Source: Bacteroidales bacterium (GTDB lineage Bacteria > Bacteroidota > Bacteroidia > Bacteroidales > WCHB1-69). Taken from it: a DNA stretch of 64,000 bases. The notes below the pieces were generated by a model. The model had not been told where the DNA came from and ran no database searches. It was given only the letters and a program-made list of their open reading frames with translations. The translations under genes were made by a program, and so were the position numbers. The first letter of the stretch is position 1; the number at the start of each line of letters is the position of its first letter. The stretch spans positions 1 to 64,000 of the forward strand of contig JAFXTS010000003.1 in NCBI GenBank assembly GCA_017535665.1. Reading direction: 5' to 3'. This document shows positions 61,126 through 64,000 of this stretch, piece by piece.

Positions 61126-62007
61126 TTACGGTTCCAACCATTCCACGGGGACATCCATTTTGGAAAACGCAAACAATTTCTTTCCCAGATCTTTCAAGGA
61201 AGCGCCGATGTGATAGACCGTTTCATCGATAATGAGAAAGCGGTCGTGGAAGCGGGGGCTTTCCACCACCTCTATCGGAGCGTACTGGCGGCTGTATTTC
61301 TCAATGTCTAACTGAAGACTCTCCGACATTTTCCGTGTGATGATGCGTGCCGAAACGCCTTCTGCCCGTTTCGACAACAACAGCAAAACCGATTCGTCTA
61401 CATAATTGTCAATCAGCGCGATGCTACTCTTTGCAGAGCGTATCAATTCCGAAACGAAGGCGTAGGCATCGAAGATTTGTCCATCGAAGAAGATGCCCTC
61501 TTTGAAGGGCTTGTCTGGGCTTTCAATAAATTGGAATAATTCATTAATTCTATGATCTGTCTTCAATTGTCGATACTCCAATGATTCAATTCGTTGTGAA
61601 AGCCCAGCTGTAGATTCCAAAAGCCGATGCATCTCCACAAATGCATCCATAATGCCAATGCTCACTTTAACGGCTGTTTCGCTTTTCAATACCGTAGCCA
61701 GCATTGCCACGCCTTGTTCTGTGTAGGCAAAAGGATTTGCCGTTGAATGTTTCAATGCTTTGAACCGGTCGCAAAATGCGACCAGTTGTGAAGTCTCTTC
61801 ATTTGTGAGCTGAAATCTAAATCTGTCAGGGAATCTTTCAATATTGCGCCGAGCCTGTTCGTTGATACGTTTGGTGTCAACAGAATACAAAACTGCCAAA
61901 TCCCGATCTATCATAACAGCCGTTCCTCTAATGATTTGAATCTTGCTGCGCACTTCCAGCTTTACGGTATCATCGGGCTGGTATAGTATGATTTCATTCT
62001 TTTGCAT
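61126..62007 (-). CDS. ORF6N domain protein with PLD-like C-terminal region
   Basis: The 293-residue protein has an N-terminal ORF6N DNA-binding domain (residues 15-100: IRGTAVMIDRDLAVLYSVDTKRINEQARRNIERFPDRFRFQLTNEE and the later YTEQGVAMLATVLKSETAV), a short coiled helix (ESLEYRQLKTDHRINELFQFI) and a C-terminal domain that looks like one half of a phospholipase D fold (FDGQIFDAYAFVSELIRSAKSSIALIDNYVDE and PRFHDRFLIIDETVYHIGASL, an H-x-R variant of HxK). ORF6N domains occur in phage antirepressors and in many chromosomal genes of this phylum. No other phage gene lies nearby. A DNA-processing or toxin role is only a possibility. Confidence 0.8.
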   Translation of the reverse strand: MQKNEIILYQPDDTVKLEVRSKIQIIRGTAVMIDRDLAVLYSVDTKRINEQARRNIERFPDRFRFQLTNEETSQLVAFCDRFKALKHSTANPFAYTEQGVAMLATVLKSETAVKVSIGIMDAFVEMHRLLESTAGLSQRIESLEYRQLKTDHRINELFQFIESPDKPFKEGIFFDGQIFDAYAFVSELIRSAKSSIALIDNYVDESVLLLLSKRAEGVSARIITRKMSESLQLDIEKYSRQYAPIEVVESPRFHDRFLIIDETVYHIGASLKDLGKKLFAFSKMDVPVEWLEP

Positions 62008-62035
62008 AATGAGTGTAAATTAGTTTATAGGGCTG

Positions 62036-62063
62036 CAAAGGTACGACCATTTTCCATACCCAA
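62036..62063 (-). promoter_or_regulatory. Promoter of the ORF6N gene
   Basis: On the minus strand TTG (62061-62063) and TACCTTTG (62036-62043), spacer 17, 29 bases before the ATG at 62007. Confidence 0.6.
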
Positions 62064-62468
62064 CCACTCTGCAACTTTTTGGCATAGAGTGGGTTGTGAT
62101 TGTTGAAATATTTGCACGAAAAATGGCAGATTATGTCTTAAAAAGTGCAAAAAAGCGACGTTTTTCTGCTGTTGAAAACCTGTTGGTAAATTGTTGATAA
62201 ATTGTGGGAGTGACCTGCTGCTTGCGATTTGTCTCTTTTCTTTTCGATTGCACAAAGAAAATGAGACCCAAACCGCGAGTAAGCGAGCAAAAAGAAAGCT
62301 TGCCTACTTTTTCGAGCGAGAGCGGTTTATCTAAAAGAAATGCGCTTTGCCGCTGTGCAAATTCCAGCTAAAATCGGGTAAAGCTCGCTAAACGGCGGAA
62401 AACTTGATGAGCTTCATTTCATTGCGCTCATCTTCGGACAATTCGCCCTTCTTCACGCTCGCAACGCC

Positions 62469-62510
62469 CGATTTCTTCACGCCTCCATTTGCAAGGCGGC
62501 GGTTAGCCGA
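62469..62510 (-). repeat. Dispersed 42-bp repeat, copy B (inverse of 19844-19885)
   Basis: 40 of 42 positions match the reverse complement of copy A. Weaker similarity extends past both ends (a shared CGGAGAAA about 30 bp further). Confidence 0.85.
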
Positions 62511-62618
62511 CACAGCACTGCATTTATCTTGCGTTTCGGAGAAACGCAATCTCAGTAACCCCTGACAAACGGAACGAAGAGGAGTGCAGTCTGGGGTACG
62601 GCGCCACCCGCGATAAAA

Positions 62619-62635
62619 AGCGTCTCGAAGAGACG
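62619..62635. repeat. GCGTCTC-GAA-GAGACGC hairpin
   Basis: Perfect 7-bp arms with a GAA loop, of the same GTCTC/GAGAC type as the hairpins at 41293 and 44254. It lies just before the gene fragment. Confidence 0.75.
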
Positions 62636-62641
62636 CGACTA

Positions 62642-62818
62642 TTGACTGACGTTCGGTATCTGAGCCTGTCGAAGGACACACAACCAAAGGCGTTGCAGCT
62701 GTTCTACGAAAGCCAGACCTGCGCCGACCTCCATGACAAATCCACCGGCCTCTACCTCTACGGCGATTTGTACGTTGCCGACGAGTTTATGAGGGAAAAG
62801 GGGGAGGAGGAAGGGTAG
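62642..62818 (+). pseudogene. 5'-truncated fragment of a small DUF3791/DUF3990-neighbour type protein
   Basis: In frame with the TAG at 62816-62818 the translation contains VRYLSLSKDT, ALQLFYESQTCADLHD, and KSTGLYLYGDLYVADEFMREKG. This is the pattern of the small protein (helix, then 'Y-x-S-x-T...L...ETGLY...YV' ending) often encoded with DUF3791 and DUF3990 genes in this phylum. No proper start codon or ribosome site is present; the frame runs upstream into repeat sequence. I regard it as a remnant. The family link is from memory of the pattern and is tentative. Confidence 0.45.
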
Positions 62819-62903
62819 GACTGGATACCCACCATTTACCCTACATTACACCCGCACCATTCCGCCAGCCCTGCGGCTGGTGGAATTCCCATATTCAGTT
62901 CGC

Positions 62904-64000
62904 TTAATTGCAGATACAACGCACTGAACAACCGTCATTCTTATCGCCGTTGGAGAAGGTCACTCTAGTGCTAGTACAACCGGTGGAGAGGGTTCGCACA
63001 AGGCTCTGAGAATCGGGTGATGCGGTAGCACTCCAGAAGAAGGCACATATCCCGAAATCGTTGTAGCTGCTAATTCTACTGTAAAAGCCTGCAGGAAGCA
63101 TACTAAAACCAGTGGCATTATTGTTGCTGGAAATGTTGCCTATGGCACAAAAAATTGTGCTGCTATCCCATCCTGTAGTGGATGCCAACGCCTTGGCAAT
63201 ATAGGTGTAGACATTTCCACACACATACTCGCTTTGGCTGCTTACATAGTCGGTCAGCTGCGTCCACTCCGCATCGCTCGGGACGTGCCACCCCGTGGGG
63301 CAGATGCCCTGCACATTACTAGGGTTTGAAGAGGAGGAATATGCTCCGTGCATTACCGCTGGCCAATTGTACAATAGTCCGCGGGTGGGTTTATTAGAAG
63401 CATCATTGTTGGGATAATACCAATAGGCTATTGTGGTAGATGGGCTACTGCCCTGCGCAATGTCTGTATTGTCTGCGTATTTTGTGGTTCGCAAATTCTC
63501 TTTCATCCAGCACTGCTGTCCAATTTGCACCGTGTTGTAGATGTTACCATCAATGTCGGTAAGGGTGGCAGCGTTGGGGCAAGGCTGCCCGTCACCAGCG
63601 GGTAGGGTGGTAAAACTTCTCTCTTCGCCGTATGCCGTCCCCACGCTGTTAGTGGCATACGCTCGTACATAGTAGGTGGTGCCAGCTGTCAGTCCAGTGA
63701 GATTGCTGGTGAAACTGCCTGTGCCGCTGCCGTTGGTGGTATGGCTGGCGCTAGTGGTAGGATTGTGACCAGTACTCCAGCATACGCCACGGGCGGTTAC
63801 GGTTGCCCCCCCATCAGAGGTTACCATTCCACCAACTGTGGCGGAGGCGGCACCGATATTCGTCACAGGATTCGTAGTAACCATCGGAATGGTATGCTGT
63901 GCAGCCTCAAACACCAGCGCAAACGTCTGCGAGGCGCCCTGTGCCTGCGAAATACGGGCGCTTTCGTATTCCGTGCCGTTGATGGTGGCATACCCTACAT
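62904..64000 (-). CDS. FISUMP-domain secreted protein, 5' part outside the window
   Basis: The minus-strand frame is open to the window edge. The visible 365 residues begin with part of an InlB/fibronectin-like segment (NGTEYESARIS...FALVFEAAQH), then a fibronectin-like domain (TTNPVTNIGAASATVGGMVTSDGGATVTARGVCWSTG ... YYVRAYATNSVGTAYGEERSFTT). The FISUMP domain closes it: DIDGNIYNTVQIGQQCWMKENLRTTKYADNTDI, NWPAVMHGAYSSSS, GICPTGWHVPSDAEWTQLTDYV and a C-terminal NGDKNDGCSVRCICN. Such proteins are surface-exposed lipoproteins or secreted proteins in Bacteroidota and Fibrobacter. The signal peptide is not in view. Confidence 0.85.
   Translation of the reverse strand, partial: VGYATINGTEYESARISQAQGASQTFALVFEAAQHTIPMVTTNPVTNIGAASATVGGMVTSDGGATVTARGVCWSTGHNPTTSASHTTNGSGTGSFTSNLTGLTAGTTYYVRAYATNSVGTAYGEERSFTTLPAGDGQPCPNAATLTDIDGNIYNTVQIGQQCWMKENLRTTKYADNTDIAQGSSPSTTIAYWYYPNNDASNKPTRGLLYNWPAVMHGAYSSSSNPSNVQGICPTGWHVPSDAEWTQLTDYVSSQSEYVCGNVYTYIAKALASTTGWDSSTIFCAIGNISSNNNATGFSMLPAGFYSRISSYNDFGICAFFWSATASPDSQSLVRTLSTGCTSTRVTFSNGDKNDGCSVRCICN

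Larger units (their letters stand above)
62064..62641. other. Repeat-rich non-coding stretch
   Basis: No supportable gene. It holds inverted arms AAACCGC (62270-62276) and GCGGTTT (62322-62328), the 42-bp dispersed repeat (62469-62510) and the GCGTCTCGAAGAGACGC hairpin (62619-62635). Confidence 0.6.

Noticed and set aside
61126..62007. Prophage remnant suggested by the ORF6N domain
   Set aside because: No integrase, structural or lysis gene nearby; this domain is common in chromosomal genes of the phylum.
62388..62687. 99-codon minus-strand frame
   Set aside because: It lies in repeat DNA and crosses the hairpin and the gene fragment on the other strand.

Overview
The window looks like a chromosomal segment of a Bacteroidota (Bacteroidales-type) bacterium. 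The evidence is several secreted proteins with type IX secretion (T9SS) C-terminal sorting domains, a PorP/SprF protein, promoters of the Bacteroidota TTG / TAnnTTTG type, weak or absent Shine-Dalgarno signals, a BspA-like leucine-rich protein, an RprXY-like two-component pair and several SusX-like 'secreted protein of unknown function' genes. No rRNA, prophage or CRISPR array was seen. Two tRNA genes, Ser(GCU) and His(GUG), are present.

Region 1 (1-9189) is a type I restriction-modification locus: the tail of hsdM, a DUF1016/YhcG-type PD-(D/E)XK nuclease, hsdS, an AT-rich gene for a protein that joins an HsdR-N-like nuclease domain to a P-loop ATPase, an array of hairpin-forming 72-bp units beside a Y1 (HUH) RAYT/IS200-like transposase, and hsdR. 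Region 2 (9231-22000) holds a TonB-C protein with a cysteine cluster, an EEP-family hydrolase, a nitrilase-family amidase, tRNA-Ser, an RluE-like pseudouridine synthase, two T9SS cargo proteins, a BspA-like protein, two small secreted proteins bracketed by a 34-bp direct repeat, tRNA-His, a head-GIN protein and a YiiX-like hydrolase.

Region 3 (22000-35000) is mostly housekeeping: HydE, MnmA, a histidine kinase/response regulator pair, a lone DppB-type permease, acetate kinase, a YD-like secreted protein, an M16 peptidase, malate dehydrogenase and GalE. Region 4 (35000-38300) is an AT-rich two-gene unit with its own promoter: a secreted protein of unknown function and a TIR-TPR protein. Region 5 (38300-46500) carries an outer-membrane protein and a probable iron/haem envelope cluster: a ResB-CcsA fusion, a di-haem DUF1111 lipoprotein, an imelysin lipoprotein and a porin, followed by a haemolysin-III-like membrane protein.

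Region 6 (46500-50000) is a tightly coupled queF-queC-queD-queE operon (preQ0/preQ1 synthesis) behind pgi. Region 7 (50000-59434) is a likely operon of a 1777-residue adhesin-like T9SS cargo with 18 cysteine-bearing repeats, an in-frame fusion of RarA (AAA+ recombination ATPase) with a PorP/SprF outer-membrane protein, and a PD40/OmpA-like protein. Region 8 (59431-64000) has the bifunctional NAD(P)HX repair enzyme, an ORF6N protein with a PLD-like tail, about 900 bp of repeat-rich non-coding DNA with a gene fragment, and a FISUMP-domain protein cut by the window edge. The items most worth pursuing are the RarA-PorP fusion, the nuclease-ATPase inside the restriction locus, the TIR-TPR/secreted-protein pair and the structured repeat array beside the Y1 transposase.
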